A stretch of DNA of 64,000 nt from Gymnopilus junonius. Its lineage: Eukaryota > Basidiomycota > Agaricomycetes > Agaricales > Galerinaceae. Location: contig JADNYJ010000010.1 in NCBI GenBank assembly GCA_015501075.1, forward strand, positions 434,001 through 498,000, given 5' to 3'. A program made the position numbers and the translations under genes. Under the pieces are notes generated by a model. That model was not told the origin of the DNA and did not search any database. It saw only the letters and a program-made list of their open reading frames with translations. Below are positions 42,510-55,234 of this stretch, in pieces; the first letter of the stretch is position 1; each line of letters begins with the position of its first letter.

Positions 42510-45500
42510 CTACCTATGGCCACTGTAATGGTCATCATCATCCATGACAAATCGAAATGTCGCATTGTCAAGCCATCCATTTCCATTTTTCTCCCAACCT
42601 TTCATGCATTTGTCAGTATGAAGGACCAAAGAAATGCGCTTCCCTTTGAAGTGAAGGTTCAGGTGGGTAAAAGCTTTGGAGGGAAAGACCACCACATCCC
42701 CACTCCTCATTCTCAAAACGACACCGGGTTCGACCAAGACCAGCTCTCCGCCTACGCAGTCCGAGATGATGAGTACCAGGCAGATGTCTTTGTCCCCAGT
42801 GTCTCTGTGCATGCGGGTAGAGACATTGACATTGAGAACGAAACCAGCGAATGGGTACACGGGGGACGTAGTGCTGTTCGGAAGGAACTGCACGCTGATG
42901 GACAGGGAGAGAAATGTGTCTGGGAAAAGGCGTTTTAACTATATTGAAGACATCAGCATTGGCCTGCGAAGTCATTGGCAATTAGCTTACAGTTGCATAG
43001 ATCCACTCAAAGACCGGACACAAAGCATCCAACAGCATTTGATAGACCTCTTGATTATCTTTGATTTCTTTGCTAAGCCTGGGGACATTCAGGCTTGTGT
43101 TGACAGGTCTTCGGCCATCCCTCTGTAGTGTAGAAGGATCTGCAGTAGAAGGAGCTCCGTACCCCTAAAGACAAACATTCATTAAGCTGACTGACGAGGA
43201 AGACCAATCCGGGTTTTAAACTCACATTCTTGGCAAATCTGGGGTACCATGAGGCATGAAGAGCACCGAATATGTTGTTGATGCCTTCAGATTCGGTGTC
43301 GACGTATTTGACTTGGCCGGAGAGGATATATTCCATCTTATGCAGCAATGTATCCCTCATAGAATCCTTCATATGATCCCAAAACATTAGAAGGAGGTTG
43401 CCGTTGGCATCGTTGATATGCAACATTTGCCTGAACACCCTTAGTCAGACAGAGATGTCATTGAGAATTGGGAAAGCAAGAACATACCCTTCTATAATTC
43501 TGTAATCAAGACCCAGAAAAGTCTGGCGATTGGGTCGCTTGCCACTGGTGAGTTGCTTTCGATACTATATGAGTGTGGTGGTCAGTTTAAGTCCAAGTTA
43601 GATAACAGGGAAATGATAATGTACCCGCTTCTCAAACTCTTCAAGAGTCTCCGGGTAATCTGCTTTTGCAGCAAACCCCCTTTGGCGCTCTGTTTCTTCA
43701 AACCTTCCTTCAAAATCAGTCAGATAAAAAACCCTAGTATTGTAGTCGAGCTGAGGCTTGAAGTTGACTTTGAACATGTATAGCAGTTCATCATCCATAC
43801 TTGAGTTCCAGTCCAGAGGAGTCACCTCGTCATCAGATTCTGATACATCATCCTCTTCTTCGCCAGCAAGAACATGACTGCTGCTCTGTGGGTGACCAAT
43901 AGGCTGCTGGGCTTGAGGAGTGGTCATGGGAGTGGCCATCATCATGGGGGTAGCAGGTGCAGTGGGCCTAGACGGAGTGGCAGGTGAGGCATCTCTAGGA
44001 GGAGTAGGGAGGTAGTTGTTGTTGTCTGAGAGCATATGGCGACCACAAGGACCAGCTTCTCTGGCAGCTTTGATTGCAGCTGAAAAGTCGACAGGCGTAA
44101 AAAGGCTGGTATTCAGCAGATCAAGAGATGGACCTCCTGGAAGTTCAACTTGCAGCTGACATTCCGCCCAAGCATCCCAGTCCCTGGCCTTGATGAAGTC
44201 ACTGTTCAAGCAAATAAACCCAATGCACATGGAGAGATTTAAGGCCTACTTACTTGAATAGCTTGAAGCTATCGAATATGGTGTCTGTCATAACCAGGTT
44301 CGTGCAATTGACATCCTGGGTGACATAGAAGGACTGCAGGAATTCTGTCGGAAAGAAGCAGGTCATGCGAAGGGGATACTTCTGTTGAAGCATGGCAATG
44401 GCAGGAATGACATTCTTCCTTATCAGCATTCCGAGAGGGGACTCTATAAACGGAGTCAACTGGTGGACAGATTGACAATTGTAGCAATGGACTTACTGCT
44501 AGGAAAGCGTATGAAATGCGCAATCACTCCAATAGTTGCTGCATCAATACTGAGCAACTTTGTCTTGAGTTTTGCGCATGCAATCATTACAAGAAGGTAC
44601 ATAGACCCTATTTTCTAGTCAGCCTTTAGATATTCACAAGAAAGAATAGAGACTGACCAGCACTAGCCATTCTGATGGCTACCAGCCCATGAAAAAGGTA
44701 GATCCTTAACTTCCATCGAGGTAGTTTTGTTCGGGTTCAAGGTCATTCCAAACATCACTGATTAAGTATCCATGGTGAGCATTCAGAAACCTACAATAAT
44801 ACATTAGATTGGTGCCATCATGAATCGAAGTGGAAGTTGAACATACCGCTGTATCAGGCAGGCAAGTTTTATTGCATTTAAAAAATAAACAAGCTGAAGA
44901 AGAGCTTCAGTCTGCTCTGCCGCATAGCATGCATCTGCAAAATGGCTGATCCTCCCTAGAATATCGTCGGCTGAAGGTGCATTGCTGACGCCATTGAAAA
45001 ATGCCAACAGCTCTTCAACTGAGGACTTCCCACAAATGAGTTGTAATAGTTGCTCCGGCTGGCCAATGAACATCACTTCCTTCTCTTTCCTCTTCCCCTT
45101 CCCCTTCAGCTTCTTTCCTGGGCTAGGATGTAGGCAGATGTCCCCGAGGGAGTCCAATGCAATGAAAAACTGACGAACAGTCATGTCAGGAGGAGGGTCT
45201 TCTGCAATGGGCATAGCACTTGCATTCGAATATGTGGGTGGTCCTCTCGGCCTGTTGCGCTGTCGTCCATCTCCTGGTCCAGATTCAGGTCAGTCGCTGG
45301 CAAGAAAAGCATCTAGATTTTTGTCTCTTGGGGCGTCGTTTTGAATCAGAGCATTGGCGGTTCTGCAAGGGCGGTTGGGCTCGCGAATAGTGTTTGCACT
45401 TGCTCGAGGACAATAGTTGGGGAATGCCACACCCCATCCACCCCATCCACCACCACCACCACCACCACCACCACCTCCTCCTCCACCACCACCACCACCA

Positions 45501-46381
45501 CCACCACCACCACCTCCTCCTCCTCCTCTTCCTCCACCACCTCCACCGCTGCCTCCTCCACCACCTCCACCTCCAGGGCCAAGACCGCCATTTCCACCAG
45601 CCAGAGGATCGTACCCAGCCATCTGAACAAACTTTCAGTACTTCCACGGTGTTGGCGATTGGCCCCCCCGCCATCATTGTCTCCGTTGTCACCATTGTCG
45701 TCCTCACTGTCACCAAGATCGTTGTCGCCCATGGGGTCATCATGATGCTCATCGCTATCCCAATTCATATCAAAGGATGCGTGGGCAGGTCCAGCTGCGG
45801 ATGGATCTGGAGCATGGAGTCGAGGTGCTGGAGGAATGATGACCTCCTCCATGTCCTCGTTCTCTTCCTGATCCTCATCAACTGCCAAGAATCCATGGCT
45901 GGAAGGCTGACAATCGATTCGCTGGAGAGGTCGCATTGGCGATGTGAGGTCTCGAGGGTCAACACAAGGAGTCGGATCGCCCGGATTCGAAGAAGACGGC
46001 ATCAACAGATGGGGTGGGTAGGTTTGCGCCGCAATTAGAGGATCATTGGTGACCATATTGAAGGAATATACACCGCATTGCCCAGGCTGTACAATAGAAC
46101 TCTGAATAATGATATGGAGATTAGCAACTCATACGCTCGTCTCAAAAGATGAGGACATACGCAAGGTAAGGGGATCCAGCATCTTGCAGAGTGGGAAGAG
46201 GTTTAGGTGTCCCAGATCCTACAGGAAAGGAGGAGCTCGAGAGGTCTGGAAAGGCGACCGGGTGATCGGAACGGCTGGAACTGGATTTTGCACATCCGAA
46301 GTCGATAGATAACCCAAAAGTATTATTAGGCCTGAAGTCAAAGCCTGATGACCTCAAGTCAGCCAAAAAAGGCATTGCCAT
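42510..46381 (-). CDS. TET/JBP-like 2-oxoglutarate/Fe(II) dioxygenase family protein
   Basis: A multi-exon gene ending at 42510. The C-terminal domain is clear after splicing: GYGAP near 43158, RRPVNTSLNVPRL, EVYQMLLDAL, then across a GTAAGC...TATAG intron (about 42941-42992) the double-stranded beta helix. This has HRDTGD (H-x-D iron ligands, near 42800), GGELVLVEPG, SGDVVVFPS, THLNLHFKGKRISLVLHTD (distal His and 2-OG-binding Arg). Mushrooms carry many such TET/JBP-type genes; characterised members oxidise 5-methylcytosine. The upstream part (to ATG 46381) is weakly constrained: acidic stretches, a Gly-rich tract from a CCACCA microsatellite, Pro/Thr repeats. Whether all upstream exons belong to the same gene is uncertain, and a second gene boundary near 45300 is possible. 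Confidence 0.72.
45437..45600. repeat. CCACCA/CCTCCT microsatellite tract
   Basis: About 165 bp of CCA and CCT triplets. On the minus strand it reads poly-Gly in one frame and a Val/Glu-rich or Trp/Arg-rich product in the others. All three frames stay open, so the coding frame through it cannot be decided from the sequence. Confidence 0.92.
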
Positions 46382-48974
46382 GCCAGGATTCGAACCCCTT
46401 GTCTATTGCAATCACACTGTCAAACCTTGTTTTAAAAGAGATGCCGCAAAGATCACATACCTGCAAGGAAGCCGGTGGAAGGTGAGGACTGGCAGCAAGA
46501 AATGAGAGTGTTGCTGAAGGTATTCCCCAAGGGCCAGAGGTTGACTGAGCAGAGTTGAGGGCACCCTGCAGTTTCAGAGCAATTGCTGCTCATTCAAATT
46601 CATCAACGACATCCTCTCCAGGAGTGCCGGAGAGGGCAGCACGATACGGGCAAGCTCAGACGGGGAGAGGACTACGTTCGACATCGACGACGACAGAAGA
46701 GTGGGAGGTCCGGAGGGCACGAGGATGTGACATGGTCGATGTCGAAGTCCGAACTTGCAGGAGCGACAGTCACGTGCAACGTCACCAAACCTATGGACGC
46801 ATCCAAGTCGCGTCTGCTTGTTGATCCTCACCCTCATTGTTGATACCTGCCTCTGGGAAAGTGCGAACTCAAATCGACCTTCGAGTTTGCACTTTCCCAC
46901 CTCCATACCCACCTCGACCCTGCCTTGAACGACCGATTAACGCCTCTGCACCACTCCTCAGCCACCTCCTCATCCCCATCGCTTTCCCAATGCAATCGAC
47001 GATATTGGTCCAAGACGAACCGAACCGTATGGTGGCACATTACCTGGAGGCCCGCAAGATGGCCGGTGATGGCGGTGGGAGTCTTTGAACTCTGTCGTGT
47101 GAGTCTATAGTCAAGGTAAGTATCACAGGATCAGGTACCTCTGCGAGTATGACTACTGACTTATCACTTACTATCTTTGATCTTAGGATCTCAGTTCTTA
47201 TCTGGTGTCATATCGACCTTACATTCACCATGATCAATGCGCACCGGCGCCAGCTTCATACATGCATCAGTTCATTTCAAGCTATCTACAGCCAGCTCCC
47301 TTCTTGTGGACCTCCTCCAACTGATTGTGGATCCACATCCTCCCCACCTCACGACGAGTCTGACAAGCAATCGCAACTCGGCCATCATCCCATCCCCTCC
47401 TCACCTTCTTTGACCCTACTCCCCACTGTACAGGTATAGAGATGATCGATGGCATCGATGGAGACTGGATGAGAAGATGAGGTCGACTCGGTCTCTTGGC
47501 AAGCTGTCGCAGCCATTCTTGTTGCTCATCGGAGATGGGCAGTAGCAGCAGCTACCTCTGTGTACCCCATATCTGGACCTTTGTCGTGCCTCGGCCGCAA
47601 CCCTCATTGACCTTCCTATGTCCAGCCAGACCCAGCTACCACAGGTCCACACATGTACAGTGAGATCGACGTCCTCGTCCTCTTCCTCCCCCCTCATCCT
47701 ACCCTTTCTTCTCCCTGTTCCTCTTTTCCATGATGTGCGGCGATGACGACTACCACAGGACCCGGAAACATCACTTCATTCCTCCGTCCTTCTTCACTGG
47801 CACCCTGCACCCTGCACCAACAGCTCTCCGGTCGTCCCCCACCCCCACACTAGTACCTCCTGCCTTCGAGAAGCACTCAAGTACTCAGGCTCACTGACAA
47901 GCACGGCTTGCTGCCATCATTCCACCTCCCAATCTCAGTACGGAACTCGCCGACCTACCCACCGGACGTTGGACGGAACATTGGTCTTTCTTCCCCTCCG
48001 CACCACTGCACTTTCATCCAGAGTCTAGCGGCCTCTCCTCCCTCCCATTCAGCGCCGCCACCAGCACCCACACAGCTCGAAATCGCTTTCCTACACCCTT
48101 TGACTCGCACTGTGTGATGACTTTGTCTTCAGCAGCCCCTTCTAGCGACTCGAAGCTCCTTTTCCGGCACCCCAGACACCCCAGCTCAACAATTCTCTTC
48201 TGTAGCCCTTGATTCGCACCCTGCACCGTCATTCGTCGTCGTCCTCAGCAGCCAACCACCTCGTGAGCATGATGTGAGCGTGATTTCCAACGCGTCCATC
48301 CTCAACAACCCGCACATGATGGGCGGTAGCTGAGCTCTCGTCGTGTTTTGGGACTCTCCCATCTCTGCACGGCAAGGGGGTGGGCGGTCGCCCTGCTCAC
48401 CGTCTCTTTGTTAGGTCAGCATTAATACCTTCCGACCCTCAATTTCTCCACTGCTCCGTCCCACTGTCACCAGCAGCACACGCAATCGACAGAATGCAGC
48501 AAGGGCAGCGCCGTCCCACTCGTAGGCGAGCCGCAAACGACATTCACACCCATCTACAAGCAGACAGAGAGCTTCCAGACAAAGCTAGAGCTTGGCACGA
48601 GGTGAGTACGCACCTCTATCATGTGGACTTGGGTCGAATACATACTGATTTGTAGTTTGGTTTCTTCAGCCCTTGGAATCCCTGGCACCCAGCCATTCCG
48701 CCGCCGCCAGCATCGACAAGATAACTGGCTGCGTTGATGCGCGCAGAGCTGGAGTGAGCTTCATCGCCTTCATCCTCGCTGCCGTCTTGTCGGCTCATGC
48801 TCTCCCCATAAGTGGTCTTGTGCACCTGTAACCAGCTCTGTTGTTCATGCTGACATCGTTGATTTTTAGACCACTATTCCGGGTGTTGAGGTGGCCGCTC
48901 ACGACGTCATTCATGGTGCAGTGGATGTGCCCTTGAAGCTCGTAGGCATGGCTCAGGTTCCCGTCATGCTTCTC
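46382..48974. other. Gene-poor region, no gene recognised
   Basis: Only short, C-rich ORFs without family resemblance. One possible two-exon reading starts MQQGQRRPTRRR at 48494 and crosses a GTGAGTACG...TTTGTAG intron to FGFFSPWNPWHPA, but it has no known relative. A hydrophobic run FIAFILAAVLSAHALPISG is open near 48760-48820. A tRNA B-box-like GGTTCGAATCC lies on the minus strand near 46388-46398. Confidence 0.5.
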
Positions 48975-49470
48975 GCAGTTGGAAGCTCATCGCCACGGTT
49001 CGGGTTGTCGCCACAGCTCTCACAACAGGCGTGATTTGGATGCTCACTGCCATGAGTCAAGCTCCCGCCATAACTCTCACAATGGGCGCGATTGGGAAGC
49101 CCGCCGACATGGTTCCGGTTCTCGCCACAGACGCGAATTGGATGCTCGCCGTCATGGCTCCGGTTCTCATCGCAACTCCCAAAATGGACGTGGCTTAGAG
49201 GCCCACCACCATGGTTCTGGCTCTCGTCACCGACGTGAGTTAGATACACGCTGCCATGGCTCGGGTTCCCGCCACAACTCTCACAATGGGCGCGGCTTGG
49301 AGGCTTGCTGCTACGGTTCTGGTTCTCGTCACAGATGCGAATTAGATGCCCGTCGTCATGCCTCGGGCTCTCGCCACAATTCTCACAACAGGCATGGTTT
49401 GGATGCTCATTGCCACAGGCGCGAGTTGGATGCTCGCCGCCATGGGTCTGGTTCTCGCCAATGGCTCTCG
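48975..49470. repeat. Minisatellite of two alternating unit types (about 45 and 57 bp)
   Basis: Units share the core GGTTCTCGCCAC and the phrases GCGAATTGGATGCTCGCC (shorter unit) or CTCACAATGGGCGCG (longer unit). Units alternate and diverge moderately over about 500 bp. Because unit lengths are multiples of three, at least three frames stay open, including a 216-residue minus-strand ORF with repeated HPNHACCESCG-like segments and a plus-strand ORF with HGSGSRH repeats. None is supported as a gene. Confidence 0.8.
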
Positions 49471-50279
49471 CTCTGAACGAGCACTTGAAGCCGTCGACAT
49501 GGTGACTCTCACGGATGTAATGGTTCGGAGAGAGCGTTTCTGCAAGTTTAATGGCCCAGTTTTCAGTCTCTGGATGAGGAATGAGGGCTCTCATCCTCAC
49601 CAACTTCGAAGTTCACAAGCTCCCCTCTGTCTTCTCCCTCATCGACCGCGAATGTCTCTCCATAACTGCAGTCAAGGCCGCCAAAACCTTGCTCCTCACC
49701 CGACAAGCTCAAGCTACTCGCATGCGGGAACACAAAGATAGACAGCCTCCGTGACCAGGACAACATAGATGAATTCAAAGACCTCATGTCTTGACGAAAA
49801 CCTGACAATGCTGTCGTTGGTGTTTTCACTATTGCCACACTCTGGCCGAAACTCTCTGGCAAAGGGCCAGACCATATTGGGTGTCGTCATTCGTATGGGT
49901 TTCCAACTCGAGCAAGACCACTTTGTCGACCTATCGGCAAGACTGTGCGATCTTCCAGAAGGTGACAGTCTCATCCGGAAAGTCAAAAAGGATGAGAATT
50001 GGGATGAGTTCCACCATGAAAAGGACCAAGAGCTGTTGGCGAGGATGAAGCGCGCTCAGACCGACTGCACTTGTCGTGTTATCAAGCACCCTAACTTCCA
50101 TAATTTCAACACTGCTCAAGCAGAGGCATACCTCAAAAACGGCAACATGGAGTTGTTGTCATACGGCCGTCTTCCAAAGGCATCAATCACTTGGCAGTAA
50201 CATGGAAGGTTGATGATAAGCTATATCAGCATATTGGTGCATCTTGTCATCCATCAAAGAAATACTTGACTCAATGTTG
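49471..50279. other. Short unrecognised ORFs downstream of the minisatellite
   Basis: An ORF at 49769-50200 (+) reads LEQDHFVDLSARLCDLPEGD and HEKDQELLARMKRAQTDC; no family is recognised. Another frame near 49590-49750 reads ALILTNFEVHKLPSVFSLI. They may be exon remnants of the broken gene that follows. Confidence 0.35.
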
Positions 50280-50860
50280 CAATAGATGTTACGGAAATGA
50301 AGGACACTGAGGATATATGGAAGGCTGATTTGACTGAGGAGAAGAAGCAGGCGTTATGGATAAGATGAGGGCTTTCCGAGTAAGTTGGCGAGGTTCCATT
50401 CTGGTGACTTGGTCTGACTTCATTTTCATAGGATGAAATCCCTGATCATATTCCTCACCAACACAAGGACAAGGCTTCCGACACTTACAACCACACCATG
50501 ACCTTCCTTAGCGAGGAGTACTTCCCTGAGGAACATCGTGACCAGTTCATCTTCCGCGGAAAGAAGGTTCGTTCAAAAATTTTCTGAACTCTGTGAAACG
50601 TCACTTACGCTTTATTCTACAGGAATGCCAGAAGCATGACGACTACCAGAACTCCGTCCGCTGGTTCTTCGGCTACTTTGAGGAGTATGCCAAGCACCCT
50701 CGCAAGGCAGTTGATATCACCGAGAACCGCACTCTCTTTGAACGTATCGCCAATGGCCAGTATCTTCCGCCGTTGATGCTCTCATTGACAACGGACAACG
50801 CCAACCGTGATGAGGCCTCTACTACACTGGCTTGCCTCTTGGCACTTGTTTCGGTATGAT
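50280..50860 (+). pseudogene. HAM1-like (DUF5923-type) gene fragment
   Basis: Exon-like pieces read DIWKADLTEEKKQALW, then after a GTAAGTTGGC...CATAG intron DEIPDHIPHQHKDKAS and EEYFPEEHRDQFIFRGKK, then after a GTTCGTTC...CTACAG intron ECQKHDDYQNSVRWFFGYF and RTLFERIANG. This resembles the N-terminal region of fungal HAM1-like proteins, which are linked to hyphal fusion in Neurospora. A stop (TGA) near 50367 and the abrupt loss of similarity after 50780 mark it as a fragment. The family call is tentative. Confidence 0.4.
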
Positions 50861-53800
50861 ATGTTTTCTCTCTTGAGTCTCAGATTCCTCTGACATCATT
50901 TTCAGGCTATCCATACCACGGCCACGAATTTCTTGCAAAGACGGCTGCAAGCTCTCATCCCTTCTGCCTGTGGCTAATCCAGTCTCTGGCTAGTCATCTT
51001 GGCTTATAAGCTTGTAACACCCTGACTGACAGCAGTGCTCACACTTCCTTTGTTTGTGAGGAGCTGAGCGCACTTCGTCGTGGTCAGTGCCGACGCCATT
51101 GGCCGCTCCTTCTGCTCGTCACTTCATGTTCACCAAAGCCAGGATCACAAGTATGGCTCAGCTCGTCGCTAGTTCATGTGCATGACCCATTGAGGCCCAA
51201 GAAGCTGCCACCTCCTGCATGGAGTCGGACATGGGCGGGTGGTGATACCTCAGCTGGTTGCTCGCGCTTTCTTTAGACGATCTCCAGGCAATTTATACCT
51301 TCTTTCTTGCTGCTGAACTATGGAACATTGTTGAATCCGACACCCAGCTACGTGAGTCCGATTTGGCGATGTTTTTGGCCTGGTTCATCGGAAATTTTTG
51401 CGGTGCTGATCAGCTTGAGCTGAGTGGTGGTGGTGCAGAGTGCTGACCTTTAGATTATATTTTGTAGGGATACGCTCTTACTTCGCAAGCTTCATATGAC
51501 ATCTATGACCCTGGCATTACTTCGGTTTTTGGATGACGCCCCCTCAACAACTGCCGATTTCTCGGGATACAGCATTATCACCGCTGTGAATGTGCTTGTC
51601 ATTGCAGGCACCCTCATCATTAGCGCAGTTCCATTTGGAGAGCCTTCGTAACTTTTCTACAACGATTCAACAAACCACGATAGTGATCTGAGGCTCCATC
51701 TGTCACTGTTATCGCTGTATTGCAGCCTCCAACCACCGCTGCACGCATTTTTTGACAAGTCCCATGCCTCCAAGCCCTACCAGCCCAAACAACAGCCATA
51801 CTCAACTTTTCTCGATGACTTAGGATGCCGCTGGTCCATGTGCCCAGAGTTGGTGATACTGATCTGGACGACGACCGCAGTGTGCTATCCCTGTCATTTT
51901 CGTCTTCAATGTTGTCTTCTTCTTTATCGCCTCCTTTTCCAGATTCATCTGAGTTAAGTCGAGGAGGACAAGGATGATGTGGATGAAGTTCTGGCAATTT
52001 CTACACTGGAACTTTTGCCTCCACTACCGATGGCGACACTGACCTCGATAGATTGGGAGCATCACGACAAGCACCAAGGATACGAAACTCGATACCACCT
52101 CATATACCCTCCGCAATTGTACAACATACCAACAAAATGTCATTCACAACCACCACCCTTGGAATTTTCATCACCGACATCACATGTCTTGCATTTACCG
52201 CCACTTGGTGACAACATCCCCACTACGGATTCCTTGCCACTGGACCCTTTGCAACCACCATCGCCCCTGGATTTTTCGTCATGTCATCTGACTGAACACG
52301 AACCCACAGAGACAGCTCACCCTCAGCGGGCATGTGGCGGCAAGTTGCCTTCGCTGCTATCACCCTTGGATCGGCCACCATCTCCTTCACCGCCCACGTC
52401 GGTATCATCCTCGCTCGCATGGCAAGCATCAGCAATTTTATCACCTGCTGTTACGCCACTCCCGTCTTCGGATCCGCAATGAGTGCGATTTACAGATGAG
52501 CCTGGTCTGGATGACCTGGGCCTAGGATTCCCCTCTCCTTCGGTCTCAACCGTCGACCTGCCCCCTCTCTTCTCCTCATCTTCGCCATTCTACGATTTGG
52601 TGATGGTCCAGCCCCCAAGTCCTTCATCATACAAAATTACAACTCTCTGTCACCTTTGCCGCACTTGTTCTCCTCCAACAGCTAAAAGCATGCTTTCTGT
52701 CTCCTCTTGGTTCATCCGGCCACCGGCTTTCCATCTGGCCTACATGATACATGTTTATGCTGAGGGAAGTCAATCAGATGGAGAGGGAAATGTCCACATA
52801 TATCTAGACTGGGAGCTCACTGTCGACAACCCTATACTCTCAAACTTCAAGGACGTGATCAAGGTGGATTTTGCAGAGGACAAGGAACATCGCTCATACC
52901 CTGACTATGTCACCACCTTTGTCTTGAAAAATGCTGCCCAAGCCAAGCTCTCGAAGTTGAACATGCCTTTCAATGTAGAAAAGTCAAGTCCGGTGCCAGG
53001 TTTCTCCGGCCATGGCTCTTTCCTCCAGGAACCCTCATGAAGACCCCTTGAGATCCCAACACACCTGAGACCCCATCACCGACATATTCCAACGCCACCT
53101 CACCCGCTTCTTCTGGCTCATCAGCAAGCCGGTTGGTGGACCTTGCCTCATGATTCATCATGGATCTCTTCGCATGTCCTGATTCATCTTTCACCTTTGC
53201 TGCACTTGTTCTTCTCCTGCCCTTCATGGCCCAAAATCACATTTCATCATCATGTTTGCTTTGTTTGTCCTCCTCCAATGGCTGAAAGCTGGCGTCTCTG
53301 CCTTCTTTTACCTCACAGTCTCACTGATTGACATGTTTTTCAAGTTTTTGATAATACATGATCATTTAACATCCACGTGACATCCTCTCACTTTCAACGC
53401 GCCTCGCGTCTTGTTTGTTGATTCTTTCCATCTGAGAAAGTGGAAAGGTAAAACAGCATTTCTGTTTCTACTTTCCCACAAGGTATCTCTTGTTGAAGAT
53501 CTTGACCAACATCACTAGTCCAGCAACTTGCACCCCTGCCTACATTCTCCCTCCAATTCCGACCAGTCACATTCTTCAAAGACATCAGCTCTGTATGTCT
53601 GCCAGATGCTCCAGTCCCTACTCTGCTGTTTCTCGCCGCTCCGCCGTCTCTCATGAAGATGAGTGGGGATCGATGTCACCGCGGAGGTGGCACTACCCCA
53701 ATTCTCAAGAATACCTATGATCCCGGAATAGAGACACCTATCCAGGGTATAAAGTAAGTCTCTGGTATGCCCACAAACCCAGCTATGCTCATTCTGTTCT

Positions 53801-55234
53801 TTTAGCCCATCCCAAACTTTCGCCCACACCCAGATATAATCTACTCATCTTCTATCTACTATGGCTCTGATGACGAGGTACTAGTCAATGTCAAGAGTAA
53901 TCATGAAGAGACGCAAGGTGCACAACTGGTTCTTTGCATGATTCTGAAATATGTCTGAGCTGTACTACTAGATCACCATGTCATAATCATTTCTGATTCA
54001 TCGTCCAGACCGCCCAGTCCCATCCCAGTCCCTATCACTCCTCCAGCTGTCCAGACTCCTCCTCCCCTGCTTAGTCCAATTCATGAACCTCTAGCAATCG
54101 ACCTTCTGAAGATAAGGCTGCTACAGAAGCTGAAGGCAGTGAAGGCGGCAAAGGCAAAGTCAAAGTCAAGGCACATCTCATTGAAAAGGCAGGCAAAAGC
54201 GAGGTGGCAAGACAAAAGGTCTTGCAAAGAAATGGCTCTCAGGTTAAAAGCAGGATTAGGAGGGTCAGCTCCAAGAAAAACAATTCACGTTAGATACAAG
54301 TTAGATATATAGAGGTAGTACTCTATTAATTTTATTTTAATTGGAGAGATAATAAGTTTGTGGGTGACTGAGGAAGATTGTCGAAGATCATGACTAAAAT
54401 AGCAACTTCAAAGCTTTCTTTATTACCTCATGCTCTCTCAGTGTCCCCTCTTTTGCTGCAGGGCCTCGTCTTCTTTCTTCTGTCTCTGGGACATTATATG
54501 TTTATCGAGCTCTTTCCTCTCCAGAGATCGACCAGATAATCCTCCAATACTACCAAGAAAAGCATGAGCAAGAGTCAAATCCCCAGTAGTCGGTGGTCGA
54601 TGGACTCTGGAACTTCGGAGACTCCTACAGTGGTCCTGCTAGACTGGGAGACAGAGGAGGGTGAGCATGGCAGTCTCTCTGATCTTGTGTTTACTATTAA
54701 CTCCATTTTGGACCTCTTATAGTTGAGACAACAGTAGCTTATACTGGCTGGATTGCCTACCGGATGGCTATTCAACGGTTGTGGTTACTGCTTAGAGGCA
54801 AAAGTAAGCAGCCATCTTCTTAATGTTACCAAAGCATTGTGAGCTTATGAATAGGTACCTCAGTCTACCAGAAAAATGGTCAACCACTAGTTGTATGGAA
54901 GCATGTCAAGCATCACCACTGTCAGACAACCAAGCACTGAAGTTACTTATCGCTTTCCTACTTATATATACCCCATGCTCGCTCTCCTGCTATCTATTCT
55001 GCTATCACAGTTCACTCATTTTGCTGTCACTCATTACTATTACACACATTCATTTGACAAGCTCACTCTGAATGTCACTATATGTGAGTAACTTGGCTTT
55101 CATTGCATGTACGAGACTAAAGGACGTCATTTATAGACTGTCTATATATAACTGTTGTGCAATAACATCAATCTTTATTGCGATAACCACTACCTGCTCT
55201 CTCTATTGCGCTGTAGTTTGGATTGCTGGACATT
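50861..55234. other. Gene-poor region with unrecognised ORFs
   Basis: Nothing recognised with confidence. The longest candidate is 52483-53040 (+), which ends with a plausible polar domain (DGEGNVHIYLDWELTVDN ... FKDVIKVDFAEDKEHRSYP) after an unlikely Pro/Ser start. A basic ORF near 54095-54310 reads LLQKLKAVKAAKAKSKSRH. Neither has known relatives. The last few hundred bases are probably the 5' region of the Plavaka-type element. Confidence 0.4.

Noticed and set aside
45417..45626. Plus-strand poly-Pro ORF
   Set aside because: Product of the CCA/CCT microsatellite only.
46372..46445. tRNA gene
   Set aside because: A B-box consensus is present but the T-stem has mismatches, no A-box at the right distance and no acceptor stem could be formed.
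48953..49603. 216-residue minus-strand gene with Cys/His repeats
   Set aside because: Open frames exist on both strands because of the minisatellite; no start context, intron or family supports the gene.
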